Shown here in pieces: positions 1 to 7,336 of a stretch of 16,609 bases of DNA. Position numbers and translations under genes: made by a program. Each line of letters begins with the position of its first letter. The first letter of the stretch is position 1. Under the pieces are notes generated by a model. The model did not search any database and was not told the DNA's origin. It saw only the letters and a program-made list of their open reading frames with translations. Source of the DNA: Actinomycetota bacterium (GTDB lineage: Bacteria > Actinomycetota > Actinomycetes > S36-B12 > UBA5976); NCBI GenBank assembly GCA_947373075.1, contig CANBWF010000020.1:1-16609 (forward strand), read 5' to 3'.

Positions 1-626
1 GGAATCAAACTTAAAAGCACAATACCCAGTGTGAATAATTCAATGTGACTCTTGATTGTGTCGTTGTGACCTAATTTGTAACCTGCGCCAGTTAGCAGGC
101 CGGCCCATAGAACTCCGCCGATCGCACTATTAACTGCGAAGATGCGAAATGGCATGCCAGCAATTCCAGCCGTGGCAGTAATCAATGTACGAACAATTGG
201 AACGAAGCGAGCCAAGATAATGGCCCTGGCTCCATGACGTTCAAAAAATTTATGGGTGCGCTCGACATATTCTTGTTTGAAGATTCGCGAATCTGGCCGT
301 CGGAAAAGTGGTGGGCCGATCTTTGTGCCGAGCCAGTAGCCAACTAAGTTGCCAACGATCGCAGCGATGGCGATTAAAGCTATTGCGACCCAGATGTTTA
401 CTTTGATCTGTCCGGATGCAATGAACATGCCTGTGATGAACAGCAGTGAATCGCCAGGCAGGATTAAGCCAAGCAAAATGCCACATTCGGTGAAGATGAT
501 GGCCAAAACTGCGAAGAATGCGATTGAGCCCAGTTTTGTCAGCAAATCATTGGGATTTAACAGACTGGTATGCACAATCTGGCTATGAATGTTGAACAAT
601 GGGGCTAGAACAGAGGCGGTTTCCAC
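1..626 (-). CDS. DedA-family integral membrane protein (partial, C-terminus outside window)
   Basis: An open frame of 208 codons runs to the window edge on the minus strand. It reads as a DedA/SNARE-associated (VTT-domain) membrane protein, a family of proton-dependent inner-membrane transporters that includes undecaprenyl-phosphate and phospholipid translocases. Visible family features are the N-terminal hydrophobic segment ending in LPGDSLLF, a second long hydrophobic segment followed by VGYWLGTKIG, and the signature ARFVPIVRT...AGIAGM that carries the conserved Arg/Pro residues. The start is taken as GTG at 626, because an in-frame TAG lies four codons upstream and a TAGGCT -10 box lies exactly 6 nt before it. 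This makes the gene probably leaderless. It is divergent from the aldolase gene. The substrate cannot be told from sequence, and the last transmembrane part is not in the window. Confidence 0.88.
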   Translation of the reverse strand, partial: METASVLAPLFNIHSQIVHTSLLNPNDLLTKLGSIAFFAVLAIIFTECGILLGLILPGDSLLFITGMFIASGQIKVNIWVAIALIAIAAIVGNLVGYWLGTKIGPPLFRRPDSRIFKQEYVERTHKFFERHGARAIILARFVPIVRTLITATAGIAGMPFRIFAVNSAIGGVLWAGLLTGAGYKLGHNDTIKSHIELFTLGIVLLSLI

Positions 627-632
627 ACTCTG

Positions 633-638
633 AGCCTA
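633..638 (-). promoter_or_regulatory. -10 box of a leaderless dedA transcript
   Basis: TAGGCT on the minus strand lies 6 nt before the GTG at 626, the spacing expected when transcription begins at the start codon. The identical hexamer precedes the Cys-rich gene starting at 9622. No clear -35 box is seen. Confidence 0.5.
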
Positions 639-710
639 CTCGTGACAGAATAGGCAGGCGGGCAGCGTCGCCCACAAGCCCTTCCACAATCCCAAGGAGC
701 CAAGACACGT

Positions 711-1736
711 ATGCCTATTGCATCCCCAGAGGTTTATAACGAAATGCTTGATCGCGCTAAAGCTGGCGCGTTCGCTTACCCTGCAATTAACTGCACATCA
801 TCCCAGTCAATCGTTGCCGCAATTCGCGGTTTCGCTGAAGCAGAATCAGACGGCATCGTCCAGGTTTCATGGGGCGGCGCAGAATTTGCATCTGGCCAAC
901 TAGTTAAGGACATGGTTGCAGGCGCAGCTTCCCTTGCTGAGTTCGCTCATTCAATTGCGAAGCACTACAACGTCAACATCGCATTGCACACTGACCATTG
1001 CCCAGCTGAAAAGCTTGATGGCTTCATGCGTCCACTTGTTGCAATTTCAGCAGAGCGCGTTGCTAATGGCCTTGAACCGTTATTCCAGTCACACATGTGG
1101 GATGGTTCAGCGGTCAGTCTTGAAGAAAACTTAGACATCGCAAACGAGATGTTGGATAAGTGCGCAGCAGCTCGCACCGTCTTGGAAATCGAAATCGGCG
1201 TTGTCGGTGGCGAAGAAGACGGCATCGAAGCAAAGCACGATGCAAAGCTTTACTCAACCCCAGAAGATGCTTTGGCGATGGTCGAGAAACTAGGTCTTGG
1301 CGAACGCGGCCGTTACCTAGTTGCGGCAACTTTCGGAAACGTTCATGGCGTTTACAAGCCAGGCAACGTTGTATTGACCCCATCAATTCTGAAGGACCTT
1401 CAGGACGCGGTTGCTGCAAAGCACCCAGGCAACGATAAGCCACTTGACTTGGTATTCCACGGTGGTTCTGGTTCGCTGCTTTCTGAAATCCGTGAATCAC
1501 TTGATTACGGTGTAATCAAGATGAACATTGATACCGATACTCAGTACGCGTTCACTCGTCCGATTGTTGATCATTTGTTCAAGAACTACGACGGCGTACT
1601 AAAAATTGATGGCGAAGTTGGTAACAAGAAGGCATACGATCCTCGTGCCTACGGCAAGCTGGCTGAAGCTGGTATGGCTGCCCGCGTAACCCTTGCTTGT
1701 GAAGACCTTCGTTCAACCGGTACCCGCATTAAGTAA
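711..1736 (+). CDS. fba: Class II fructose-1,6-bisphosphate aldolase
   Basis: This cytoplasmic, zinc-dependent enzyme interconverts fructose-1,6-bisphosphate with dihydroxyacetone phosphate and glyceraldehyde-3-phosphate in glycolysis and gluconeogenesis. The 341-residue product has the usual length of the long class IIA form. The motif HTDH at 93-96 carries the catalytic Asp95 and zinc ligand His96. EIEIGVVGGEEDG at 159-171 is the family signature with the acidic metal ligand. VHGVYKPGNV holds His212, and VFHGGSGS holds His250 with the phosphate-binding loop. The start is ATG 711, with a strong Shine-Dalgarno AAGGAG at 694-699. The gene stands alone, divergent from dedA and closed by a strong hairpin terminator. 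In many actinobacteria fba is likewise a single central-metabolism gene. Identification is secure. Confidence 0.97.
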   Translation: MPIASPEVYNEMLDRAKAGAFAYPAINCTSSQSIVAAIRGFAEAESDGIVQVSWGGAEFASGQLVKDMVAGAASLAEFAHSIAKHYNVNIALHTDHCPAEKLDGFMRPLVAISAERVANGLEPLFQSHMWDGSAVSLEENLDIANEMLDKCAAARTVLEIEIGVVGGEEDGIEAKHDAKLYSTPEDALAMVEKLGLGERGRYLVAATFGNVHGVYKPGNVVLTPSILKDLQDAVAAKHPGNDKPLDLVFHGGSGSLLSEIRESLDYGVIKMNIDTDTQYAFTRPIVDHLFKNYDGVLKIDGEVGNKKAYDPRAYGKLAEAGMAARVTLACEDLRSTGTRIK

Positions 1737-1745
1737 CTAAAAAGT

Positions 1746-1790
1746 TTTGCGCCAGCGCCCACTTCCTTGGGTGCTGGCGCAAATTATTTT
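1746..1790 (+). terminator. Rho-independent terminator of fba
   Basis: A 15-bp stem is formed by TTTGCGCCAGCGCCC (1746-1760) and GGGTGCTGGCGCAAA (1769-1783), with a single G-T pair and an 8-nt loop. A T-rich tail (TTATTTT) follows. It starts 10 nt after the fba stop codon. It is the only convincing intrinsic terminator in the window. Confidence 0.9.
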
Positions 1791-1804
1791 CAGGCTAGAA
1801 AGAG

Positions 1805-1810
1805 TAGACT
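1805..1810 (+). promoter_or_regulatory. -10 box for the sORF/nitrobindin/fur operon
   Basis: TAGACT lies exactly 6 nt before GTG 1817. This implies a leaderless transcript that begins at the small membrane ORF. It is the only promoter-like element between the fba terminator and the fur gene. Confidence 0.55.
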
Positions 1811-1816
1811 GCAATC

Positions 1817-1918
1817 GTGGTTGAAAACATTTACACCGGACTACTAGTGGCTACTTCAGTAGCAATTACTTGGTTTGCTGGTTACGTAATTTACAAACTA
1901 TTCAAGGGTCAACGCTGA
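1817..1918 (+). CDS. 33-residue single-pass membrane peptide, unknown function
   Basis: This short open frame begins at GTG 1817 and ends at TGA 1916-1918. It encodes a 33-residue peptide: an acidic N-terminus (VVENIYTG), a hydrophobic stretch of about 19 residues rich in Leu, Val, Ala and Ile with one Trp, and a basic tail (YKLFKGQR). That layout predicts one transmembrane helix with the C-terminus in the cytoplasm. Two features support its being real. A TAGACT -10 box sits 6 nt before the GTG, and the stop codon abuts the next gene, as CTGA if that gene starts at CTG 1915. It would be the first cistron of an operon with the nitrobindin-like gene and fur. I do not recognise the family. It could instead be a leader peptide. 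Confidence 0.6.
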   Translation: MVENIYTGLLVATSVAITWFAGYVIYKLFKGQR

Positions 1919-1926
1919 GCACCGAA

Positions 1927-2439
1927 GTGCATTACGACGTAAACCCAATTTCCTGGCTGCTTGGTACTTGGGTTGGTCTAGGCGTTGTGCATTTTCCAGG
2001 AATGGAACAGAGCGTCCAAGCAGCTCACGAATTAACTGTGGTCACAGATGGTCAGCCATTTCTGACTCACTTGTCGCGCATCTGGGAAGTCGATGACAAA
2101 GGCAATCGAATCCAGCAACTGATGACTGAAACTGGAGTTTGGAAACCACTTCCAGATTTGCATGTTGAATTAACTATTGAGGCGCAAGAGATCAGTCGAG
2201 CTTGGGTTGGCGAAGTTAAAGTCACTGGCTTGGTCGATGCAAAAATCACTCGCGCCCACACAATAATGAACCGTGTTGGCTTGCCAATTGGGGAAGCGCA
2301 TGGAGTGATTGCGCAAGATATTCGCACTTACGGCCTGGATACTATGGGTCGCCTTGGCTGGGTTCATGAAGTTGAAACTGCTGAAGTACCATTAACTTCA
2401 CAAGCCTCGTTCTTGTTAATGAAAGCAGGTCAATCGTGA
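1927..2439 (+). CDS. Nitrobindin/FABP-like beta-barrel protein (DUF1794 type)
   Basis: The protein has about 170 residues and belongs to the nitrobindin/FABP-like family, which forms a 10-stranded beta-barrel. Some members bind haem and isomerise peroxynitrite. The signature GxWxGxG is present as GTWVGLGVVHFPG near the N-terminus. The C-terminal motif, where haem-binding members carry the axial His, reads LTSQASFLLMK here with no His, so haem binding is doubtful. The start is uncertain. GTG 1927 is the first standard start that fits the family but lacks a Shine-Dalgarno. CTG 1915 has AAGGG (1904-1908) 6 nt before it and would overlap the upstream stop as CTGA. TTG 1870 is inside the small ORF. 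The gene overlaps fur by 4 nt (GTGA), indicating translational coupling. The same pairing with a nur-type fur gene occurs in other actinobacteria. Confidence 0.85.
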   Translation: MHYDVNPISWLLGTWVGLGVVHFPGMEQSVQAAHELTVVTDGQPFLTHLSRIWEVDDKGNRIQQLMTETGVWKPLPDLHVELTIEAQEISRAWVGEVKVTGLVDAKITRAHTIMNRVGLPIGEAHGVIAQDIRTYGLDTMGRLGWVHEVETAEVPLTSQASFLLMKAGQS

Positions 2440-2864
2440 GTCGTGATTGGGATGAAGTCCTGCGTGAACACGGTTTTCGGATTACTCCGCAACGCCAGCT
2501 AGTTCTTGAAGCTGTTAATTCACTTGGTCATGCCACTCCGGAAACCTTGCTTGCTGAAGTGCAGAAAACTGCAGGCGCAGTAAATCTTTCGACTATCTAT
2601 CGCACTCTAGAAGTTCTAGAGCAAGTTGGTCTTGTTACCCATGCACACATTGGACATGGTGCGCCCACTTATCATTCAGTGGATGAAGATCCGCATATTC
2701 ATTTAGTTTGCGATACGTGCTCAAAAGTCAATTCAATTCCGGCCGAATCCGCGGACGTTTTTGTTCAACTGCTGCGTGATCAGGTTGGTTTTGAAACTGA
2801 CGTTGCTCACGTTTCTGTACATGGACAATGTGCCGAATGTCTTGAGCGGATGAAACTCCTTTAG
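2436..2864 (+). CDS. Fur-family metalloregulator, Nur-like
   Basis: This 142-residue DNA-binding repressor has an N-terminal winged helix (residues about 15-70, including FRITPQRQLVLEAV and LSTIYRTLEVLEQVG) and a C-terminal metal-binding dimerisation domain. Candidate ligands are His32, His69, His71, His80, His87, His89 (DPHIHLVC) and His125. The two Cys pairs C92/C95 (CDTC) and C132/C135 (CAEC) typically hold a structural zinc. HIGHGAPTYH, together with the nitrobindin-like neighbour, resembles the Streptomyces nickel regulator Nur more than Zur or iron-sensing Fur. The metal assignment remains inference. GTG 2436 overlaps the upstream stop by 4 nt, so the two proteins are probably made together. 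No nickel uptake gene is visible in this window, so its targets lie elsewhere. Confidence 0.92.
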   Translation: MSRDWDEVLREHGFRITPQRQLVLEAVNSLGHATPETLLAEVQKTAGAVNLSTIYRTLEVLEQVGLVTHAHIGHGAPTYHSVDEDPHIHLVCDTCSKVNSIPAESADVFVQLLRDQVGFETDVAHVSVHGQCAECLERMKLL

Positions 2865-2921
2865 TTACTGCCCGGCAAGCGCTGTGTCGCTGGCCACTGC
2901 TAATTAGGTGACAATAGAACT

Positions 2922-3899
2922 ATGACTGCAATCCCGATGATGGACGATACAAGTATCGATGCCTCTGTGCCTTGGCATTACGGCGATCCGTTCAAAGAGC
3001 AGCGCACTTTGTTGGCAGGCAACGGTCGAGTAGACCTGTCTCACCGAGAAATCATTCGCGTTGCCGGCCCTGACCGACACGAATGGTTGCATGCGCTGTT
3101 AACCCAACATCTTCTTGAACCATTCACCAGCTCTCAGGCCCTTAGCCTTTCGCCTAATGGACATATCGAGCACGATTTACATCTAGTTGATGACGGCGCA
3201 GCGACTTGGCTGATTCTAGAAAGCGGAAACGCAGAAAATCTACTTCCGTATTTAAAAAAGATGAAGTTTCGCGCTGATGTTGAAATTGAAGATGTAAGTG
3301 AGGCATTTGCAATAGTTGGCGCACCTGGTTGGGTATCAAGTGTTTATCCAGTTTGGCATTCGCCGTCGGCCTACCTAGCTGCGCCAGATCCAGCTGTTGC
3401 ATATGTTCCGAGCAGACCAGCTAGTTGGCAGGTAAGTGAAATCATTGTTCCTCGCGAATTGCTCGATGACGAACTAACCGATGAGCGCATTGGAACTTGG
3501 GCATGGGAAGCGCATCGCATCCGTGCTGGAGTAGCGCGCTTTGGTTTTGAAACCGATCATCGCACCATCCCGCATGAGTTGGGCTTAATTACCCCAGCAG
3601 TGCATTTACAAAAGGGTTGTTACCGCGGGCAAGAGACTGTTGCTCGGGTGTACAACCTAGGTAAACCACCGCGTCGTCTGGTGCAGTTGCAAATAGATGG
3701 TTCGACCAATGAGTTACCTGCACTTGGAACCCCTGTTTTTTCTGAAGGTGTTGAAGTTGGTCGGCTGACTTCAATCACGCAAGATTATGAAAGCGGTCCC
3801 CTAGGACTTGCAGTAATTAAACGAAACGTGCCACTGGATGCAACGTTGCTTGTTGGTGAAGTGGCCGCTGCTCAAACACCAATCGTCGTTTCGGATTAA
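2922..3899 (+). CDS. ygfZ: YgfZ/GcvT-like folate-binding protein (Fe-S cluster maintenance)
   Basis: This 325-residue protein is of the YgfZ/IBA57 type, a tetrahydrofolate-binding relative of glycine cleavage T-protein that helps assemble or repair certain Fe-S enzymes. The diagnostic motif K-G-C-Y-x-G-Q-E is complete at 231-238 (KGCYRGQE), with the essential Cys233. The N-terminal GcvT-like domain includes RVAGPDRHEWLHALLTQ, and the C-terminal part is the small barrel. ATG 2922 has AGGTGA at 2906-2911 upstream. A GACAAT hexamer 6 nt before the ATG could alternatively make it leaderless. ATGs a few codons inside are less likely. Its TAA stop shares bases with the stop of dtd on the other strand. 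No structural oddities are seen. Confidence 0.94.
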   Translation: MTAIPMMDDTSIDASVPWHYGDPFKEQRTLLAGNGRVDLSHREIIRVAGPDRHEWLHALLTQHLLEPFTSSQALSLSPNGHIEHDLHLVDDGAATWLILESGNAENLLPYLKKMKFRADVEIEDVSEAFAIVGAPGWVSSVYPVWHSPSAYLAAPDPAVAYVPSRPASWQVSEIIVPRELLDDELTDERIGTWAWEAHRIRAGVARFGFETDHRTIPHELGLITPAVHLQKGCYRGQETVARVYNLGKPPRRLVQLQIDGSTNELPALGTPVFSEGVEVGRLTSITQDYESGPLGLAVIKRNVPLDATLLVGEVAAAQTPIVVSD

Positions 3900-4366
3900 A
3901 CCTCAAGCAAAATTGTCATTGGCCCATCGCAGGTTTGCGTGATTTTCATATCGGCACCGAATTTTCCAGTTTCAACATGAGCACCTAGATCTCGAAGCGC
4001 TCTAGCAAGCTCGTTGATCAGCGGTTCAGCTTGATCCCCGCGCGCAGCTTGCTGCCAAGTTGGCCTACGCCCCTTCGTAGTATCGGCGTAAAGTGTGAAC
4101 TGACTAATTAGCAGAATCGGCAAATTGGCATCAGCCGCCGCAACTTCATTCTTATCGTCAGCGACCTTGTAGCCATTCGCTACCAACGACTGCGCATCAA
4201 AGATTCGTAATTTCCAGATTTTCTCAGCAAGTACTGCGCATTTTGCTAGGTCATCATCAATATTCACACCGACAAGCACGCTTAAGCCGGGTCCAGCAAA
4301 TTGCCCAACAGTTTGGCCATCTACTGTGACACTTGCATCATTTACCCGCTGAATTACTGCTCGCAT
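3896..4366 (-). CDS. dtd: D-aminoacyl-tRNA deacylase
   Basis: Dtd hydrolyses D-amino acids, and glycine mischarged on tRNA-Ala, from tRNAs, protecting translation. The 156-residue product is somewhat longer than the usual 145-150 residues. It has the N-terminal MRAVIQRV..ASVTVDG, the catalytic block SQFTLYAD (88-95), KGRRPTW (98-104) and the Gly-cisPro chirality motif GPMT (148-151). The residue just before DGPMT is Cys rather than the common Asn, a minor deviation. ATG 4366 follows a CACAAT hexamer by 6 nt, with GGAG close to the ATG, so initiation may be leaderless. The gene converges on ygfZ, their stop codons sharing TTAA (3896-3899), and diverges from the asparaginase gene across 58 nt. 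Confidence 0.95.
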   Translation of the reverse strand: MRAVIQRVNDASVTVDGQTVGQFAGPGLSVLVGVNIDDDLAKCAVLAEKIWKLRIFDAQSLVANGYKVADDKNEVAAADANLPILLISQFTLYADTTKGRRPTWQQAARGDQAEPLINELARALRDLGAHVETGKFGADMKITQTCDGPMTILLEV

Positions 4367-4412
4367 AACTCCATTGTGCTGGATTCATTGGGCAATTTAC
4401 TAGCGGCCGTGC

Positions 4413-4418
4413 CACTAT
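4413..4418 (+). promoter_or_regulatory. Possible -10 box of a leaderless asparaginase transcript
   Basis: CACTAT keeps the A and final T of the TAnnnT pattern and lies exactly 6 nt before ATG 4425. No Shine-Dalgarno is visible. The 58-nt gap to the divergent dtd start would then hold two back-to-back promoters. Confidence 0.3.
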
Positions 4419-4424
4419 GAACAC

Positions 4425-5369
4425 ATGTCTGTTCCATTGGCACACGTAATCCGAAGTGGCTTAGTTGAAGGCGTGCATTATGGCAGCGCCGTAGTTGTTG
4501 ATGCTGCTGGTGAAATTATTTGGTCAGTCGGCGAAGTTAATAAAACCATGTTTGCGCGCTCGTCAAATAAGTTCATGCAAACACTTGCAATGGTTCAGCT
4601 AGGTTTACCACTGCATGACGAATTGTTGGCTTTAGCTTGCGCTTCTCATAGCGGTGAAGACTTCCAGATTGCTGGCGTACGGCAGATACTTGCGCAAGCT
4701 GGGCTGACTCCAGATAGTTTGAAGTGCCCAGCGGAATTTCCTTTGGATGAGTCGGCTCGAAACGATTTGATAATTAAAGGGATAAGCAAAGCGCCTCTCT
4801 ACATGAATTGCAGCGGCAAGCACGCGGCTATGTTGCTCACTTGCGTTGTGAATAATTGGGATACCGACACTTACCTTTCGCCAGATCATCCGCTACAACA
4901 TGCCTGCAAGCAAACAATTGAAGAATGCACGGGAGTTCCAGTAGAAGTTATCGGTGTTGATGGTTGCGGAGCACCCGTAATGTCTAGTTCGCTAGTTGGA
5001 GTAGCCCGCTCGTTTGGACAGTTCGCTGGTCCAGCTGCCAACGATGATCAGCGGATAATCGCCAATGCTGTGCGCTTATACCCAGAGTATGTAGCCGGCA
5101 CTTGGCGTGATGCGACAAAACTGATGCAAGGATTGCCTGGCGCATTAGCCAAGGATGGCGCTGAAGGTGTTTATGGCATTGGGCTAGGGGATGGGAGAGC
5201 ATTGGCGCTAAAGATTGACGATGGTGCTGAACGTGCGCGCATCATGGTTGCAATGTCGATCTTGCGCAATGTACTAGGTGTCGTTTCCCAAGAAGTAGAT
5301 CGACAGTTGGAGCGAAGAACAGTGCTTGGTGGCGGGTTACCTGTAGGCGAGATTGAGTCGCTCGTCTAG
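4425..5369 (+). CDS. L-asparaginase II, rhizobial (AnsA/PF06089) type
   Basis: This enzyme hydrolyses L-asparagine to aspartate and ammonia, probably in the cytoplasm because no signal peptide is seen. It belongs to the thermolabile rhizobial-type family, which is unrelated to E. coli AnsB. The 314-residue product shows the family blocks in order: RSSNKFMQTLAM (45-56), ACASHSGE (71-78), NCSGKHA (128-134, with the Ser-Gly-Lys-His implicated in catalysis) and GVDGCGAPV (177-185). Length is slightly short of the usual 330-340 but the frame appears complete. ATG 4425 is the only start fitting the family's N-terminus. The gene stands alone, divergent from dtd, and may supply nitrogen from scavenged asparagine. 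No transporter gene is adjacent. Confidence 0.93.
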   Translation: MSVPLAHVIRSGLVEGVHYGSAVVVDAAGEIIWSVGEVNKTMFARSSNKFMQTLAMVQLGLPLHDELLALACASHSGEDFQIAGVRQILAQAGLTPDSLKCPAEFPLDESARNDLIIKGISKAPLYMNCSGKHAAMLLTCVVNNWDTDTYLSPDHPLQHACKQTIEECTGVPVEVIGVDGCGAPVMSSSLVGVARSFGQFAGPAANDDQRIIANAVRLYPEYVAGTWRDATKLMQGLPGALAKDGAEGVYGIGLGDGRALALKIDDGAERARIMVAMSILRNVLGVVSQEVDRQLERRTVLGGGLPVGEIESLV

Positions 5370-5441
5370 ATATCTTTGGCTCTAAATCGACTCGATTCAA
5401 AGTGTGATTTTTGGCACCACTGCTGCCCGACTGCGAACTTT

Positions 5442-5447
5442 TTGACA
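5442..5447 (+). promoter_or_regulatory. Isolated consensus -35 hexamer
   Basis: A perfect TTGACA lies in the 154-nt gap between the asparaginase gene and the next gene. No good -10 box follows at 16-19 nt, so it may be chance. An AATCG/CGATT inverted repeat with a 3-nt centre sits at 5386-5398. Confidence 0.2.
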
Positions 5448-5511
5448 TAGATTTATTTAGTTTTCTGCAGATTCTGCGGTGTGCCTGCAAAGGAATTCGC
5501 AGCAAAGTCAA

Positions 5512-5517
5512 TACCGT
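5512..5517 (+). promoter_or_regulatory. -10 box deciding the start of the envelope protein
   Basis: TACCGT lies exactly 6 nt before GTG 5524, implying a leaderless mRNA. This favours GTG 5524 over the more upstream GTG 5479. Confidence 0.5.
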
Positions 5518-5523
5518 AAAAGG

Positions 5524-6207
5524 GTGTCAGGTGTTGTGCATCCAGTAGGTCCAAAGCCACCAACGGTTTATTGGCGCCGCCGAGCAGTTTTCGCAGTATT
5601 AGTTTTACTAACTCTCTATTTATTTGGTCGAGTAATCTTCGGTGGAAATAGTTCTACTGGCGCTCCAGTAGCTGCGCCTTCCAAATCAGCAGTCAAAACC
5701 GCATCGGCTTCGAGTAAGCCAACGATATCGGCAAGCCCATCGGTTTCAGCTACACCAGAAGACATCGTTGATCCAATTACCCAACAAAGTGCCTCTCCAG
5801 TTGCGACCAAGACTCAGCCGCCAGGAACCTGTGGCGATAGCGAAGTAAGTGTAAAAGTTTCGATTAAGAAAAAGGTTGTCAAAGTCGGTGCCGGTCTTGA
5901 CATCAACATGTCGGTAAAAAATATTTCAAAGCATGCCTGCAAGCGAGATGTTGGCTCAGGCGCAAATGAGGTCACAGTCATTTCAGGGCCCGCTTTAGTT
6001 TGGTCAACCGATCATTGCGGAACTGGTACCGAGAGTAATTATGTTGATTTGATTCCTGGTGAAACCTGGTCTGTACATGTGCTCTGGAATGGCAAACTTT
6101 CCGTACCTAATTGTCAGATTTCGGGCGACGCTCAGTACGGGGCGTACTGGGCACATGCCCGCAACGGAGCATTAGTTAGCTCTGGGGCAAGGTTTGTAAT
6201 TCAGTAA
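5524..6207 (+). CDS. Membrane-anchored envelope protein with Ser/Ala/Pro linker and Ig-like C-terminal domain
   Basis: This is a 227-residue protein of no assigned function. It begins with a short cytoplasmic segment (SGVVHPVGPKPPTVYWRRR) followed by one transmembrane helix at about 21-39. A low-complexity Ser/Ala/Thr/Pro/Lys linker then runs to about residue 100, typical of a cell-wall-spanning spacer. The exported C-terminal domain has alternating beta-strand patterns (SVKVSIKKKVVKVG..LDINMSVKNIS, ..ETWSVHVLWNG) and four Cys (in GTCGD, HACKR, DHCGT, NCQIS) that could form two disulfides. The pattern resembles DUF4232/BsuPI-type Ig-like folds. HPVGP..YWRRR is a motif I associate with actinobacterial envelope proteins. 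The gene ends 5 nt from the disA stop, tail to tail. GTG 5536 is an alternative start. Confidence 0.8.
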   Translation: MSGVVHPVGPKPPTVYWRRRAVFAVLVLLTLYLFGRVIFGGNSSTGAPVAAPSKSAVKTASASSKPTISASPSVSATPEDIVDPITQQSASPVATKTQPPGTCGDSEVSVKVSIKKKVVKVGAGLDINMSVKNISKHACKRDVGSGANEVTVISGPALVWSTDHCGTGTESNYVDLIPGETWSVHVLWNGKLSVPNCQISGDAQYGAYWAHARNGALVSSGARFVIQ

Positions 6208-6212
6208 CTTCG

Positions 6213-7304
6213 TTAAACGTAGCGTTCAAGCAAACTTGATTCGGCTAAGCGAGATAGGCTTTCGCGAATTGTTCGCGCTCGAGCTTCACCAACGCCCTCA
6301 ACGTCGCGCAGGTCTTCAACTGTTGCAGCCAAGATTTTTTGCAATCCACCAAAGTGCGAAATAAGTTTGTCTATCACGATTTCTGGAAGCCTTGGCACCT
6401 TAGCCATCAAGCGATATCCACGAGGTTGAATTGCAAGATCTTGGGAATCAATGTCCCCAGGAAGTCCAATTGCCACAGCAACTTGACCCAGATCGAGCAG
6501 GCCGGCTGAATCCAACTCAGAAATCGCAAGCAATGCTTTTTCAACGGCTTTATTGCGACGAGTCAAGTTCGGCACATAGTCCTGAATAACTAAGCGCTGT
6601 TCATCTGCCGTGCCAGCAATTAGTTCATCGTGTTGCAAAGAGAGCAAACGACCATCCGTACCAAGCTCAACTACATAGCTTCCAATTTCTGCGGCGATCC
6701 GACGAACCATTTCGTGACGTTGTGCCACGATGGCAACATCGCGAATAGTCACTAGGTCTTCGATTTCTAATGCTGAAAGTGAACCAGCAACTTCATCAAG
6801 GCGCTGCTTGTAACGTTCAAGAGTTGCTAGTGCCTGGTTTGCTCGGGACAAAATTGATGCTGAGTCTTCAAGTACATAGCGGCGACCTTCGAGGTACAAC
6901 GCGATGATGTTCATTGACTTACTCACGCTGACAACTGGAAGGCCAGTTTGGCGCGATACACGATCTGCAGTGCGGTGACGGGTGCCCTGCTCGTCAGTAG
7001 GAATCGATGGGTCGGGCAACAACTGAACCGCAGCAGCGATGATGCGAGTTGCATCGCGATCGCAAAGAACTGCGCCGTCCATTTTTGCTAATTCGCGCAA
7101 ACGTGTTGCAGTGAAGCCAATCTCAACATTGAAACCGCCACTGCTGATCTGATTTACAGTTTTATCTTCACCGAGCACAATTAGCGCACCGGTGCTTCCG
7201 CGAAGGATTCGCTCGAGTCCATCACGAAGCGCAGTACCTGGTGCAACCTGGGCTAAAACTGAACGCAATATTGCTTCAGTATCAATGGTCTCTTTTGTTG
7301 GCAC
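6213..7304 (-). CDS. disA: DNA-integrity scanning protein, diadenylate cyclase
   Basis: DisA condenses two ATP into cyclic di-AMP and senses branched DNA. The 363-residue product has the complete three-part architecture. The N-terminal DAC domain carries DGA at 76-78 and GTRHRTA at 107-113 (with RHR), the two active-site motifs. An alpha-helical spine follows, and the C-terminal helix-hairpin-helix region (about 320-352) contains DLRDVEGVGEARARTI. The start is GTG 7304, 6 nt after AAGGAT on the minus strand. The gene lies downstream of radA with a 102-nt gap, the usual actinobacterial and firmicute neighbour. In Bacillus and mycobacteria RadA restrains DisA activity, so the pair likely links recombination to c-di-AMP level. 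No residues are missing. Confidence 0.97.
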   Translation of the reverse strand: MPTKETIDTEAILRSVLAQVAPGTALRDGLERILRGSTGALIVLGEDKTVNQISSGGFNVEIGFTATRLRELAKMDGAVLCDRDATRIIAAAVQLLPDPSIPTDEQGTRHRTADRVSRQTGLPVVSVSKSMNIIALYLEGRRYVLEDSASILSRANQALATLERYKQRLDEVAGSLSALEIEDLVTIRDVAIVAQRHEMVRRIAAEIGSYVVELGTDGRLLSLQHDELIAGTADEQRLVIQDYVPNLTRRNKAVEKALLAISELDSAGLLDLGQVAVAIGLPGDIDSQDLAIQPRGYRLMAKVPRLPEIVIDKLISHFGGLQKILAATVEDLRDVEGVGEARARTIRESLSRLAESSLLERYV

Positions 7305-7336
7305 AGCGAAATCCTTCTATAAGCGGGTGCAACAGA

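Noticed and set aside
1114..1500. A 128-codon open frame on the minus strand within fba
   Set aside because: It is wholly antisense to the conserved aldolase coding sequence and has Arg/Pro/Leu-rich shadow composition.
4367..4424. TTGTG...CATTG as a possible Rex operator between dtd and the asparaginase gene
   Set aside because: Only the left half matches TTGTGAAnnnnTTCACAA; the right half and the dyad symmetry are missing.
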